Origin: Epiperipatus broadwayi
Taxonomy: Eukaryota; Onychophora; Udeonychophora; Euonychophora; Peripatidae
Assembly: GCA_028023455.1 (NCBI GenBank)
Contig: JAQFVV010013065.1
Span: forward strand, 220,123 to 284,122
Direction: 5' to 3'
DNA: 64,000 bases
Under the pieces are notes generated by a model. The model worked only from the letters and a program-made list of their open reading frames with translations. It did not search any database and had not been told where the DNA came from. Below, one piece after another: positions 24,681-40,500 of the stretch (positions within the stretch are counted from its first letter, which is position 1; the number at the start of each line of letters is the position of its first letter). The translations under genes were made by a program, and so were the position numbers.

Positions 24681-25915
24681 TTTGCCGAAGTGTGATGTAT
24701 AACATGATCCTTCATGTAGCGGATCTTCATACTACATTTACTAATTACACCAATATATCCAATTGATTAACCCAATTTAACTACAAAACAAATAACCTAA
24801 GATTAACCCTTCCTTAATTAAACTAATATAACTTTACAAATCTATGCAGCCATTGATGCCCGACTTAAATTTAACATTTATTAAAAGTTTAATTTAACAG
24901 AAAAAAAAAATCATAATAAAAACTTAAAAGAACGGAAGAAATAAATTAATGGAAATAATTTTAAAAAATAATACATTCAATAAAAATAATTATTAATAAA
25001 TTTAGTCAGATAGGAAATTCTATTTCTATAATTTAAATACTGGGAAAGTTTTATATTTAGTGTTCATGAATTATCTAAAGTTCTTACGGTTGTAAAATAC
25101 TGGAAAAGTTTTTTTTTTTTTTTTTAGAATTAAGTTCATTAGTTAAAGTTCTTACTGTTTTAAAAAGTCTGTACTTTAGTTGCTTGTAATTTGGAAGGTG
25201 TTAATTCCCATGATGTCCTGAAGAGATCAGTATGCAGTTAGCCACTGGTCCTTTACTTTAGCTGGTATTTTATTGCTGGCACCCTGATGTCCTGGGGTCC
25301 ATAATATGGGAAAATGATGTCATTTCTTTTTTATAGAAAAACTAAAGGAATTGAAAGTGCATCTTTCAATCCTTTCTCCTTCAACTCTCTCTGACTTAAC
25401 ACATATCACACCTCTCTCTATCACATTTCTATCTCTTCCATCTCTATCTCTTTTTTTAAATTTATTTACAAACTTTTCCTTTTATAATAAACTTTCAGAT
25501 CAAGTGGACATTATGTCATGATAATGATGATCCTTCTGTTGAGGTCCATTTTCTGAGGGATTTCTTTCATTGGCTATTATGCTCCTATTGTTTTTCTCTC
25601 CTATCTGACCTTTACTTATAAATTTTGAGATGACCAAGGGCTAGTTTACTTTAACTAATTAAAATAATCATTTTCATTTTACAATAGCATTAATTAATTT
25701 ATTGTACATTCTTTTTATCTTTAAATCTTTCAAGTTTTTTTTTAATATTTAGTTTTAAAATATTTTTTCTTTTTTAATAGTTTTCTTTTAAATTTTTTTT
25801 TCTTCTGTGTGATTTTATATATATGAGTTTAGATGACTTTTAATTTTCAATTTTTAATTCTTAAAAAAGATGTTTTTATTTGTGAACTTTTATTTTTAAT
25901 TTTATTTATTAGAAT
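24681..25915. other. Non-coding stretch with homopolymer and CT-rich tracts
   Basis: Poly-A and poly-T runs, a CT-rich tract at about 25365-25455, and a small more balanced patch at 25200-25320 (with CTGATGTCCTGGGGTCC). No reading frame or repeat partner was found in the window. Confidence 0.45.
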
Positions 25916-25952
25916 GTAACGGGCATGGCATGTGTGCCCGTTACAATATATA
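25916..25952. repeat. Short palindrome GTAACGGGCA/TGCCCGTTAC next to (TA)n
   Basis: GTAACGGGCA (25916-25925) and TGCCCGTTAC (25935-25944) are exact reverse complements around a 9-base loop. The right arm continues into AATATATATA. CCCGTTACAATATATATA is identical to the end of family A copy 3 at 19.27 kb. It may be a pair of abutting element ends or a minimal fold-back element. Confidence 0.75.
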
Positions 25953-27535
25953 TACCAATAATGACTTGTTTGTTAATGTGTAAATGTCATGATGTAAGAC
26001 AGTAACATTGTAGATATCATGATGACCTGAGGTCAAGTCAATATCTAAGTAACTAAGTGTTAGAAAATGAGAGTAGAATTTTACTATATAACTTTATTAC
26101 ATAATTTTATTATGTTATTCCAACAACAACCATTAATTTGTGCAACAATAAACACACACAGCAATAGAAAAGGAAATTAGAAATGAGAGTGTACTAGACA
26201 ATAAAAATGAGGTCCAGTATAAAAACAAATCCAGTTTATATTCTTTCTCTTTTATACTTTATCAAGTGATATGAGAACCACAACCAGTAAATAGTTTAAG
26301 GTCGAACATTAGAATAAAAAATAAAATGGATGATATGTTTGAAAATACTATCTCTTTTGTATAAAATTTTAAAACACTAAAAGTTGAAGACAATCATAAT
26401 CAACATTTAAAATGGCAAAAACTAATGAACTTGAGCAATTTTTTTTATACAAATCACTCTTTTTTTTAACTTTGGTTTCTTTGAAACCAAACTGGTTTTT
26501 TTTTTACTTTTGCTTCCTGCTTTGATCAATTAACAATATAAAATATAGTTTATTAGTGTTAAATATAACTCTAAAATAACACTTAAAATGATTAATACAT
26601 TAGGATAACAATCTAAACAGTTTTTTTAAACATACAAAGCAAAAGTTCTAAAGCTGAATTGATTTTTTCCATGATGAAAAATATCATTTGATTCATTTGA
26701 CCTATCCTTGAATTTTGAAGTTAACTTAATTTTTTCATTTTAATTAGAGATTCCTTCAAATATATAACTTGATCAAATCTGTCAGAAATCCAGGATAGAT
26801 TTCAGCAGTCAGCAGTTTTTCCTTTTTTCTACTCATTCCTAATAATGAAGGTTTGATGTAGTTTGAATAAAGTGAAAATCCTGATTGACTGCTTTCAAAA
26901 CAAAAACTATCATATATAGGTTTTGCTGTCTTGTTTTTAACATCCTTGGAACTTATTTTTCATACTTTTGATCTTGTTTTTAACATTTTAAATAAGATCT
27001 CATTTTTGATGCTTTTATAACCAGATTTTATTTTAATTACAAAAATTTCAAAAACACCTACATTGTTTAATTGAATTGATTGAACTTGCAAAACACTGTA
27101 AATTGCCTGAATTTTCCTCTTCTTTTCAAATTTTGTATCAAAACAGGCTTAATCTTTTTTTTATGGTTAACTTATTTTTAATTTAATTATTTAAAATCTT
27201 AACATAATTTATATAATTTACCATTTTTTCTTAAATTTAAATTAAAAAAAAAAACAATTGCATTATTTTAAAATGTGACATTTAATAATTTATTACAAAA
27301 TTTGCATATTACCTTTTTTATTTTAAATCATTTATTTTATAAAGATTAAGATAATATCCAATGAATTTTCTGAGAAAAAAATTAAATAAAGTCCAATAAT
27401 TATGAATTAGAAGTTAACAATTACAACTATCTTGATAAGATTATTAATATAGATGAAAAATAATGCTATCTTTATTAATATCCTTCACAACTCTAAAAAT
27501 CTGCCATAATCATGTGCAAAACCACATAGCTGACA
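25953..27535. other. Non-coding stretch, nothing assigned
   Basis: A/T-rich with T-runs. A short perfect stem TTGGTTTC-ttt-GAAACCAA lies near 26470. No coding frame and no repeat partner in the window. Confidence 0.5.
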
Positions 27536-27539
27536 ATAA

Positions 27540-27558
27540 AATGAATAAGACACTATTC

Positions 27559-27602
<44 letters not shown>

Positions 27603-27620
27603 GAATAGTGTCTTATTCAT

Positions 27621-27660
<40 letters not shown>
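27540..27660. repeat. Perfect 82-bp palindrome with (AT)n core, plus second (TA)n
   Basis: AATGAATAAGACACTATTC (27540 onward) through (AT)n to GAATAGTGTCTTATTCATT (ending 27621) is perfectly self-complementary. The arms outside the AT core are 22 bases. Immediately to the right, TGTG-(TA)n-CACA (to about 27660) forms another self-complementary tract. The frame 27463-27678 reads through both and is not a gene. Confidence 0.92.
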
Positions 27661-27662
<2 letters not shown>

Positions 27663-28907
27663 ACATTTCGTAGAATAGCCTTGACAATGTATTTGTGCAT
27701 ATGTATTATTTTATCTATTAAAAATGAAATGTACACAAATAAGGTACTTACTTAAATATTGAATAAAACTCTAGAATGACTAAAACTTAAAGAACCAAAT
27801 AATAATGTATTTGATTTTTTAAAATAAGTTATTTAAAAATAAATAAATGATCTATATTGGTAAATAGTTTATTTAATTTATTTTATATTTTAAAAAAAAG
27901 TTGAATTAGTATTTTAGTTACAAAGAAAGTAAAATACTGTTTTGTAAAAAACAAACAAAGATAGTTTTGAGATACATACAGATTACAAAAGCTAATTTAA
28001 ATGTGTTTTGTATCAAAAAAGGATTAAGAAAAAAATTTTAATTAAAGAATTATTTTTCCCCTAATGGTAAAAAAAAAAAGTGAACACTTATATATTATAA
28101 GATTATCATAGCTTTTTATTAATTAAAAAAAGAATCTATAAATACTGAGTCAGATGTTGATTCAAAAACTATTAGCTATTGTCTTTTCATATTAACCAAT
28201 ACATTTAAAGTTATCTGTATATTAATGCTGAGATACATACTTATACAAACATGGATATAAATTCTATTGTTGGTAAAAGAGGACCTAATTTGTGTATTTT
28301 TTAAGGTATTAATTTTAGAATTAAGAAAATGCTATAAAAACTATTATTATAAAATAAATATTTACATTGTTAAATGAATAAAAATCCACCTGCTTACTGT
28401 CATAAAAAAGTTTATTAATAGTATGGAAAGAGTATTTCATTTGTATTGTTAAATGTAAGAAATTTAATCTTACTTGTCTCAAAAGAAAGTTACTTTACCA
28501 AAAAAGTACTCTAATTTATTGGAATTATTTTAGAAGAAAAATTCAGTTGATTATTTGTTGCAAAGATATTTTAGAAGAAAAAAGCAATTGTCATCGTAAT
28601 TTTCTTGATGAGAGAAATAACTGTAACTGATTTAGTTTCCTAAACTAAATGAGACCCTAAATCATCAACAATAACATGAGGATATGCTATTGAATCTAGA
28701 TTACAGAATTTTTAAGAATGATCTTTGAATTTATCAAAGAAGACTAAGCTTTAGAGCAATTAATCTCACAAAACTTATATCTGAAAGATATTTCTAGTTC
28801 AAACAAAGAAATGAAAAGTTAATGGTTTTTATTTTATATTCTAACAAATACACAAAATATATATGTTATATAAAATATTACAAAGGTATGTTAAAAATAA
28901 ACATATA

Positions 28908-30126
28908 CACCTGGGTCTCATTTTATGTGGTAGATAGGTTCCACAAAAAACCCACATTAAAAAAAAGTTGCACAAAAATAGACTTAACTTATCTAGAAAA
29001 ATGGGGGATAGATTCTGTAATTTTCAGAAATGACATAAAAGCAAAGCAACAAGAAAAAATTACTTTAAAATTCGCATTAAAAAAATAAGGAAATAAAGTA
29101 TGACTAATAAAAAATAGCAAATATTTGAAAAAAATTGACACAAGACAAACTTTTTATACTTTTTTTTATTAACTACAGTATTTAATTTTTTGTTTTTCAT
29201 ACATATTTTAATAATTATCACTATTTGACATTATAGGGTTCATTTGTAAACTGGTAAGAAATCAGATTCATCACAAGAGAAAGTACAACTAGGACCACTT
29301 TCAGTCTTGTGATGTGTTAATTGTTTTCTGTTGACTATGTAATTGGTGATTAAACTTTGAGATGATGATTTTACTAATTGTTTATAAATCTTGTGATATC
29401 CAGACATATAACTAATTTAGCTCTCATTGGAATTTAAGAGGTTGTTCATGCAACAAACTCTCAGATTTCAGCATTTTCTGACATTTTTCTTTTTCTCACA
29501 CATCAACGTAAAATCTATGATTAAATGATTCATACTTATCAGAAAATAATAAATTTGTCTTCATTTGATAGATATTTGTGTTTACTACTGAAATAAATTT
29601 TAAATGTTCACATTTTGTTTCTATATTAAAAAAATTATATCACAATCAAAACAAAAAGATTATACGTTATCGGTAGAAAGATTATTTTCAGTTTACAAAA
29701 TTTTGTTATTTATTTTACAAATCTAAAAGAACATTTATTTCTGTTATATCTAACAAAATATGTTTTCAAAGTTTAAAAATTTTGAATATTTATTGCAATA
29801 TTTTTATACTCATAAGTATAAATCTATTATTATTATTTACTCACAAGTACAAGTAGATGATTTACATAGAAGCTAAGATTCTAAATACAGCTTCAGGCCA
29901 TATTCATGTTAGCTGCTAATATAATGTTATACTTTTGAAAAAAAAGTATTTCAAGTCAAAATATATTATTAATAATTTTAATTTCTTGATATTTAACAAA
30001 TATAGTGAAATATGAACTTCCTTATCACATAAAAGAAAACCCACATAAAAAGATATTAAGAAGAAACATGAGTCACATAACTTCAAAATCACAGTAAAAA
30101 AGTCCACATAAAATGAGACCCAGGTG
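28908..30126. mobile_element. 1.2-kb DNA-transposon-like element, 23-bp TIRs
   Basis: CACCTGGGTCTCATTTTATG plus TGG (28908-28930) is repeated exactly inverted at 30104-30126. Subterminal copies of a CCCACAT-AAAA or TTTTATGTGG motif recur near both ends, as is common for transposase-binding subterminal repeats in hAT-type elements. Inside, a strong hairpin (CATCACAAGAGAAAGT paired with ACTTTC-ag-TCTTGTGATG; 29269-29314) is present. I cannot identify a transposase: the frames at 28822-29088 and 29916-30164 mostly translate the terminal repeats. It is non-autonomous or heavily decayed. (TA)n abuts the right end. Confidence 0.8.
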
Positions 30127-30440
30127 TGTATATATATATATTGTAACATAATTAAAGAGTTCAAAAGATATTACCAGTCCAAATATAAAGAATTATGGGG
30201 AAATTGTTAATAACCAGTATTATATGAAATCACGTGAGGTGAGTACACTAGTAATTCAATAAAATATAGCTCAGGTATACAGACCGTAATCTTACCCACT
30301 TTCATTTCTTGGTTTGATGTTAAGTGCATGTTTAAACAAATACTAGTGAATATGTCTAGCAGGCGCCACTAGATTATCTGAATCTAGACACGGTTATATC
30401 TGATAACCTTACATGTACCAGGTTTGAATCCCTTCTGTAC
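30127..30440 (+). repeat. (TA)n-TTGTAAC junction and possible tRNA-derived relic
   Basis: (TA)n at about 30127-30140 runs into TTGTAACATA, the recurrent junction. Further on, CCAGGTTTGAATCCC (about 30418-30432) matches a Pol III box B with one change. A TAGC at about 30357 could be a degenerate box A, about 60 bases upstream. A SINE relic is plausible but not established. Confidence 0.35.
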
Positions 30441-33129
30441 TTTATTTATAATAAAATGGAAGATTTTGCTTTTCGAGCCATATCACTATAAGCACTAATA
30501 TTTAGGTAAAAGTAAAACATCTTTAAACCAAAGCGGAGTATATTAGACATAAATCATTTCTCAGATCTTAGCATAACAAATGTTTTCAATAGTTTTTAAG
30601 TTTACTAGCTCAGATTATATATAACTAATTTAGATGCAATTCACTATCCTTGCATGAAATAGATGATGGGATGTGGTTATAATAATACTAAGAAATCACT
30701 AAATATTATAAAATCAATATTCATTTATGGCCTTTAAACAGTTAAACAGCTCATTAATTAAAACGTTGATGACGATGATGATGATGATAATAATAACGAT
30801 AATGACAAGGGTTTCAACTACAGCTCTAGGACTAAGCCTAAACATAAAACTAATTTTTATAAAGAAATTCATAATTATTGCTTAATTTTAGCATATTTAC
30901 TTATATCTTAAATAACTAATATTCAACCATTGATGAGGATGAATAATCACACTTAACCAAGACTACACTTAATGAAATATATACGCCTCGTTTAATAAAA
31001 CAAACTAATATTTATTACTACATTTCTAACATATACATAAAAATTTCTAGATAAATATGAAAATTGACATGAATAACAATAATAATAATTGATTATATAA
31101 CAATCCTCAGATTAATTTTAAATTCTTCCCCCTTTCCCTTCAAATGTATTTTGTATTAAGTGGGACGTCACATTGACCATGAAAAGTATTTCAAGACAAA
31201 AAATATTATCTGCTCATTAACACACATACTTTAAAAATCCAACATGTAAATAGAATGTAAAAAAAAAATGTTAGTAAAATTGAAAGAGCAAGTTTTAGAA
31301 AAGATTTTAAATCATTATCTCCTCCCCCGTTCTTCTACCTCAGAAATGCTATACTTAACTTGAAACAAAATAATCTAATATTCTAATACTACTCCTTATT
31401 TCACATTCACTCACAATTATACACATATAAAAATATTATTATGTATGTGCGTGTTTTATCCCATAATAACAAAATATTATTTAAAACCAAAATAATAATA
31501 TATTAGTTAAAACTAAAATCATAATACCATAAAAAAAAATTGTTTTACACATTAATATTGTAAAATTAATAAACAAATCATTTTCATACATTCAAGATCA
31601 TTTATGAAGCTCAAAGTTATTTTTAGTAAGACATTCTTGTTTTAATCGATCTGAGTAGTCCTTAAAGTTCTTTAAATAAAATATACCACTTTATTGCTAA
31701 AATGTTTCTTAAGACTGATATCATAAAGAAAATAGATATAAAAAGTCATATTACCGATCTTTTGTTTGTGGCGAATTTCCAAGGGTTCAAACTTGTCTTG
31801 CATAAGGTTTATATTTCTGCAGCTACCATTTCCGTTTTACTGGGAACAATCTCTTTCTTGAGGTGTATAACTATTTGATGATGGTGACTCTATTGAGGTT
31901 ATTGCCTTAGTGGATAATTTGGAAATCATTATACTAATTCTTCTCTTCCTGTCAAGCATGTGGATGAAACACGCAGTTGTTTTCATATTTGTAAATTTCT
32001 TGAGTTTAAAATCGTTGTTGTAACAATTAATTGGACTTGATGATTAATATTTATCAGTAGATTAATTCATCTTCTTTGAATGCAGGTGAAGCTTTTCCTT
32101 CTATTAAAACATCTTATTTCTCTGGTCAGTTGAAAGGTGTAGAATATTATTTTAGACACAACACTTTCTTTCCTAGGATGTGCAGCTTCCCCAGATGGTC
32201 CAGAACCGATGGGACATACTATATTTTCTAGCAAGACATTTTTTATTTTTCAGCATTCAATTGGATAGTTTAATAATCTGAATCATAAACAACATAATCT
32301 TAATAATAATTCAAGACAGCTTTTTATATCCAATTTTAGCTAACTTAACCAATCAGAGATAGCATCACTTGCTATTTTTGGACAAATTGTTTTAATTAGA
32401 TCTCTAATTTATTTTCAACTATATTATTTTTTCAACTAAAAGTTTAATCCTTTTTCCAGACACTTTTGTTTAAAAAAAAGACTCAATCCTATTTCCTTTC
32501 TTTTCTTTTTTTCTTTCTTTTAACATCCAGGTAACACTTCAAATCTTTGAGCTTCCTTCTTTAGATCTTGAGATAAGACAATTTCAAAATTTAGAGCTCT
32601 GACCCATTATAAGCTTCCAAAGTGAAACAATCATTTACAAAAAAAAATAGCTACAAAGATTGATATCTGATTAAACAGATTCCTCTTTTAACAAACAATT
32701 GTACAAAAAAAAATAATTTAACAGATTTAATACTTCCTTTTCTTTCAATATTTAGGAAATGTAAATTTTTGTATGTAATGTACACACATCCTTCATTCTT
32801 TCAAATCATTCATAAACTAACCTTAAATACTATAATTGCTAGCTTAGTAATTATAACCCAATTATTTAATTAAATCTGTAACTTTAAATCCCAATTATAA
32901 TTAAGAAAAGCAAAATAAAAGCATAGAATAAAATATTAGAATTGATCAAGCATAGGTTAGTTTAAAAGAAGTTAAAATGTTTAATATTTGAAAGATAAAA
33001 CAATTAAATAATTTACCATACATGCCTATATGTATGCATTATAACTTTGCTTTAACAGAAATTAAATATTAAATAGTTTAAATGTGTGTATACCTTTCTA
33101 TCAACACACAAACAAATAAAGCATATAAT
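30441..33129. other. Non-coding stretch, nothing assigned
   Basis: A/T-rich. It holds a (GAT)n-like tract at about 30765-30800 and a more balanced patch at 31760-32240 where neither strand gives a convincing frame or motif. No repeat partner was recognised within the window. Confidence 0.45.
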
Positions 33130-33149
33130 GTTGTCCCACCTCTCGGTTT

Positions 33150-35748
<2,599 letters not shown>

Positions 35749-35859
35749 GTAAAACAATAGCAATATTGAAAAACAAAGGTAAATATCATTTAAAAACCAT
35801 AACATTAAATATTGTAAATGCTTATGAGAGCAAGTGCAAAAATGAAAACTCAAGTACAA

Positions 35860-37210
35860 GAATTAAAAAATGTTCCCAGTAATGAACAACAACAAAATAA
35901 AAATGAAAAATAAGAAGTCTTGAATAAGCAAGAAAATAATGATGTCATGATAATGAATGATGAAAATGTTCAAAGTGCTTAAAAGTCAAAATAAAGACAC
36001 ATCTGAAGAGCCCAAAAAGCAAAATTAGCTGAAGAAATGAATATAAAGGTTGAAAAATGAAAAATCAAAATAATGAAACAAATATGAAACTTGAAAAAAT
36101 GGGGAATCAAAATAATAAAACAAACATAAGACTTGAAAACCAAACTCAAATGTTTGTAAAATTAGAGCTTCCGATTAAATTAGGCTATAAAAAAATGAAT
36201 GAAGCAATTATGAAAAAATAGATGGAAGTCTAAATCAAGTAGAAAATACAATTGAATCAGCTATCAAAAAACTGACAAAAATAAATTGGAATAATATGGA
36301 AAAATAGAACTGTTACATGAAGCAGTAGCAAAGAATAAATTAGAAAATTCAAGGATAATGGAAAATTTAAATTAGAAATTAATAATTTAATATATAAAAT
36401 TGATAGAATAAATGTAGACAATAATAGGCAATATGAAACACCTAGAAAAATTGGTAAGACAAGCACAAAGGAAGCCAATATTGATGTAAACAATCACAGA
36501 CTAGAGAGCATTAATATAAACACTCATACACTGAATAATAGTCCTGCAATTGTTAATCAGTTTCTAAAAATACATATATTTTCTAGGAAGATAGCTGAAG
36601 CTCCCACTGAACACATTAGTAGCTTAGAAAGATACTTTATGCTAAATCAGTTAAGTGAAGAGGGCAAGATCATGATCACATGCAGTGATATTCAAGGCAC
36701 CTCATAAGTTTGGGGAATACAAACAAGCCCTGTTAGTCAGATACAAAAGTGAGTGATGCCAAAAAAATATTAGACACTAGGTGCCACAGGAAAAATGGCA
36801 ACCTGATTAAATCATTCACACCATTTTTCTTAGGCAGATGTTACATTAAGAGTGTTGAAGACCAGACCACTCCTCATGTTCTGTTCCATTGTTAGATGCT
36901 CCATATACATAGAATTGAAGCACTAGCCAGTACAAAACAAACAAAACCTTCTCTTCTCTCATTATTGGATTGTATTAAAATGGATATTTTCTTTCTATCA
37001 GAATGTTGATATTCCTGTTGTATATTTTATGGTCTATCAGATGTAAGATCATGTTTAACCCAATGACAAAGAACACTGTGAACTTATTCCACCATATGCC
37101 CAAAAGGTGTAAACTTAGAGATATTACACGGATGTCACCAGATATTGATGTGGCAACATGGACCTTAATTGCCTTCCACAATATGCTCAAAAGGGTGTAA
37201 GCTTAGAGAT
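35860..37210 (+). pseudogene. Possible LTR-retrotransposon gag remnant
   Basis: The forward translation is broken by many stops, but consecutive parts resemble an invertebrate gag. A Lys/Glu/Asn-rich, coiled-coil-like segment (about 35900-36450) comes first. EHISSLERYFMLNQLSEEGK (about 36611-36670) follows and is like the capsid-type 'F-L-FE-Y---N---EE-K' pattern. A downstream basic segment near 37090-37140 has the layout of a decayed zinc knuckle (RCKLRDITRMSPD) in which most Cys positions are lost. No protease, reverse transcriptase, integrase or LTR pair was recognised nearby. The assignment rests on pattern only; a different LINE ORF1 is the main alternative. Confidence 0.4.
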
Positions 37211-37260
37211 AGAACACTGATGTCACTGGATATTCAGGTGGCAACATGGAGCTTAATTGC
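37083..37260 (+). repeat. 88-bp tandem duplication
   Basis: Two similar units 88 bases apart share CCA-ATATGC-CAAAAGG-GTAA-CTTAGAGAT and GTGGCAACATGGA-CTTAATT, ending at GCCTT (37171 and 37259). They overlap the putative zinc-knuckle part of the gag-like remnant, so the duplication may be of a protein module. Confidence 0.8.
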
Positions 37261-38574
37261 CTTTCCTATTGGACTGGGTTCGATCTGAATTTTTCTTGAG
37301 AACATGTTTGTTCTATATAGGATACCAGACAATGCATATTGGCTGTCAAAAACAATTATTTTTTTGGGTTTAAAATTATAAATATTGTACCGGTCAAAAC
37401 ATGTTGATCCATCTAACATGAGTGGGAATTCAAAAAATGTACTTCAAACCTAGTCAAGCCCAATATTTAGGTCAGGGACCAACCTGAATTTGAATCCAAT
37501 CTCTAAGCTCCAGATCAAACACCTAATGAATAACATATAATGATAGCACATGAGAATTTCTTCTTAAGTCTGACCCACTAGCAGAGCAGAGAAAACAATG
37601 AGACTCAATTTTAACTAAATTAAAATATGCATATACATAGTTGTATGTGTGGAAGTAGAGAAACAGGAATTCAAACAAATTTAGACAATAAAAATAGTTT
37701 AATATGATAAATTATTATATACATTATAAATCAATTGCATACATTAGTATTGCATGAATGAGCAAGCAATCTACCAAACAGTATATAATTACATAGCGAA
37801 ATTCATGCTATGGGTTTTCATATGCCCTTTTATTAACTAAATAGTATATATACATTATCACACATCTTTGGTGGGTACAGTATTAAGATTCTAATCAATT
37901 ATTAATAAGATTACATAAGATTGTCATTAACGCTTAGATTCACGGTTCTGAAACATAGTGATTAACATATTATTTCGAGGAGCATTTTGGGATTCATTAC
38001 AGATATAATATAAACTATTTTCATGCCATCACAGTCATGAAAATAAGTAAAACACATTTGAAAATTACATTTAGTTATATGACAAAATATTTATTGAAAG
38101 CTAGATGAACACCTTATTTTTCCCAAGGCAGCTAGATACTCTTAAATACAGAAATAAATTATGACAATGGGATTGTATAAGAAGACTGAAATAACATTTT
38201 AATTAACAAAACTAGTAATATATATATTGAGCAGAGCACAATTTTAATATTACAGCACTAAAATTAGGTCATAAGCAAAAGAAATAATAATATGAAAAAG
38301 TGGTGGTACTGACATTGGTGCAGAAATAACAGGAAAAGTTGTGCTTCTGGATGAAAAATGGTCTAAGACCCCCTTCTTGGGTAGTGCTTAGAGAAAAGTG
38401 GAAAGGCATGCCATGGACATCACAGACATGCAGGCCTTTTATACAAAGAAAGTGGATAAGCATAGTGTGTGCCAGTCATACTGGAATCACCACCAGAGAC
38501 CTTTTTATATGAAATAAGTGGAGATAAGGATAAAATCTATGGGTTTGATCCTGTCACAACCCCCAGATTAGAAG

Positions 38575-38576
<2 letters not shown>
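37261..38576. other. Non-coding stretch, nothing assigned
   Basis: The minus-strand frames at 37234-37419 and 38269-38463 show no recognisable motif. No repeats or inverted ends were noticed. Confidence 0.45.

Positions 38577-38652
<76 letters not shown>
38577..38652. repeat. (TA)n microsatellite, about 76 bp
   Basis: TA tract with a single phase break near 38607. Confidence 0.97.
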
Positions 38653-38655
<3 letters not shown>

Positions 38656-40228
38656 CGATGATGAGCTGAATGTCAGTAACAAAGTATGAATAAGTGTTAC
38701 TAATGACATTGAATACAATTTACTGCTTTAAAATAAATGACCCTTGTTTAAATGCCATAATTTATAAAAATGATATGTTATGCCACTATAATATATACAT
38801 AAAGAAGATTTCTTTTAATAAAAGATATTAAGTTTTTACTCCTCCCTTTTCTGCTATTTAAAATAATTCAATCCCACTTTGTAGATTTTATAATAACTGG
38901 AATATTTAAGCACTATATTTGATATTTTAAGAGTATGAAAAATAAAGTAAAACTAGCAGTTACCCTTTCAGAATTGAATAAATAACATTTATAAAATATA
39001 TAAGATTTCAGAGCATTAATTAGCCTAATTTCTGGATTCACCCCAGGTAGAATCTAGAGTTAAACAAATAATAAATTTTTATATTAAAACTTAAACAAAA
39101 TGTTGACTCGTAAAAACAATCTGTTGAGCGTATTAATTAATAATGCATTATGTTTTAAGGGTACATTAGTAACCTTAATTCATGGATGTTTACTTAAAAA
39201 GAAGAGAAGATTTTAGAAATTCAACTCATCAGATTGCTTGAGATTGGCATATTAATAATAAGTAAAATAGACATATAAAATTAAGTAATAAATACATATA
39301 AATAAATGACCACACCAAAGTTAAAGAAAGTTAGAGCATATGAGAGAGAATTAAATTTATAGAAATTATTTGAGAGCAATTTACATATTAGAAAAGTTAC
39401 AAAGTTAAATCATACATTAGGAGAAATTGATAGTAGGGTTCAAGATTAGTCAGCTAAATTTACTTTTAGGTGGTATGCAAATCATTACTTTGCACAATTT
39501 AAGAGTCCATTCTCAAAGTATGGCAGTTAATGGATCCATGTGAGTTCTTCTTGGTGACAGCCAGCTTCCATTCAGCATTCCATAGTCCTTTTTTAAGGCT
39601 TTTCTTCAAATCAGGGCAGCAGGATATTACGGCAGCAGAAGATGACCCACAAAGGTCGGGAAAGGCTTTCTACTAGATCATTATTTTTAAGATTTCAAAG
39701 CAGTGTAGAGTCTAGTAGCAATCAGTTCTCACAATAGTAGACAATCTGTTGGTGATCAAAATTAGGCCATTTTATACTCCTGTCCAGGTATTTGAAGAAT
39801 GCTTTCAATTTCTTATCTCTAGCTTAAACGTAATCTTTAATCCAACAGAAATTTTAAGTTTTCTTTGTCGATTGTTTTCGAAGATGCAAATGTTAAATAA
39901 TATTCCAAAAATATATTCAAATCTATTTCTAGATTGGAAAAAGATTTGACAAAAATGTTTATATAAAAGTAAAATCTTTAATCTTAATCCCCATTTTATT
40001 TTAAGTAAAAACTTTAATTAAAAATTCCTTCCCAAGATTAAAACAATATTATGTTTCCACCTCTTTAATTATTTTTGGACAATTAGCGATTGCATCTTCC
40101 ATCTTGGATTTTGACAAAATATACAATTTAATAGAAAAACAATTTAAAAAGAAAAAGTTTTAAAATGATGTATAATAAAATATTTTTAAAAAATCAATAT
40201 TAATATTTTGTTAGTATGTTTGCTCCTA
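38653..40228. other. Non-coding stretch with a GC-richer patch
   Basis: The patch at about 39480-39740 is richer in G and C (for example ACAGCCAGCTTCCATTCAGC), but no frame or repeat partner was recognised. The forward frame 39749-39949 resembles no protein. Confidence 0.4.
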
Positions 40229-40365
40229 TAATACATATATTTGAGCCGCACCTATGTACTTTAATAAAAAAGAATTAATAATAAATAAAAAAATTAATAA
40301 TAATAAATATTGGAAAGTTAAACTTTATAAATTTTAGGTGCGCATCTCAAATATATACATAATAT
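40229..40365. mobile_element. Short MITE-like element (about 135 bp)
   Basis: ACATATATTTGAGCCGCACC near the left edge (about 40233) is matched inverted by GGTGCGCATCTCAAATATAT near the right edge (to about 40358), with one gap and one or two mismatches. The interior is A/T-rich (AATAATAAA) with no coding capacity. (TA)n follows directly at 40363. Confidence 0.72.
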
Positions 40366-40500
40366 ATATATATACATGACTTAAGGAGCAGGATGGGATA
40401 TAGGATTTAAACACAGGTTAGTAGATGACCCCATGAAGCTCAATCTTAAGCTAAGATTGACTGCTTCAATATAGATTTATATCAACCACTATGTTATTTC
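40366..40500 (-). repeat. Possible tRNA-derived SINE relic
   Basis: On the minus strand, TAGCTTAAGATTGAGC resembles box A and GTTTAAATCC, about 44 bases further, resembles box B with one change. The element is bounded by (TA)n at about 40363-40375. The evidence is limited to these boxes and their spacing. Confidence 0.35.

Noticed and set aside
25365-25455. CT-rich tract as a splice-site polypyrimidine tract
   Set aside because: No AG-bounded exon with coding potential follows it.
27463-27678. 71-codon forward frame with Tyr-Ile repeats
   Set aside because: It reads through the (AT)n palindrome and (TA)n tract.
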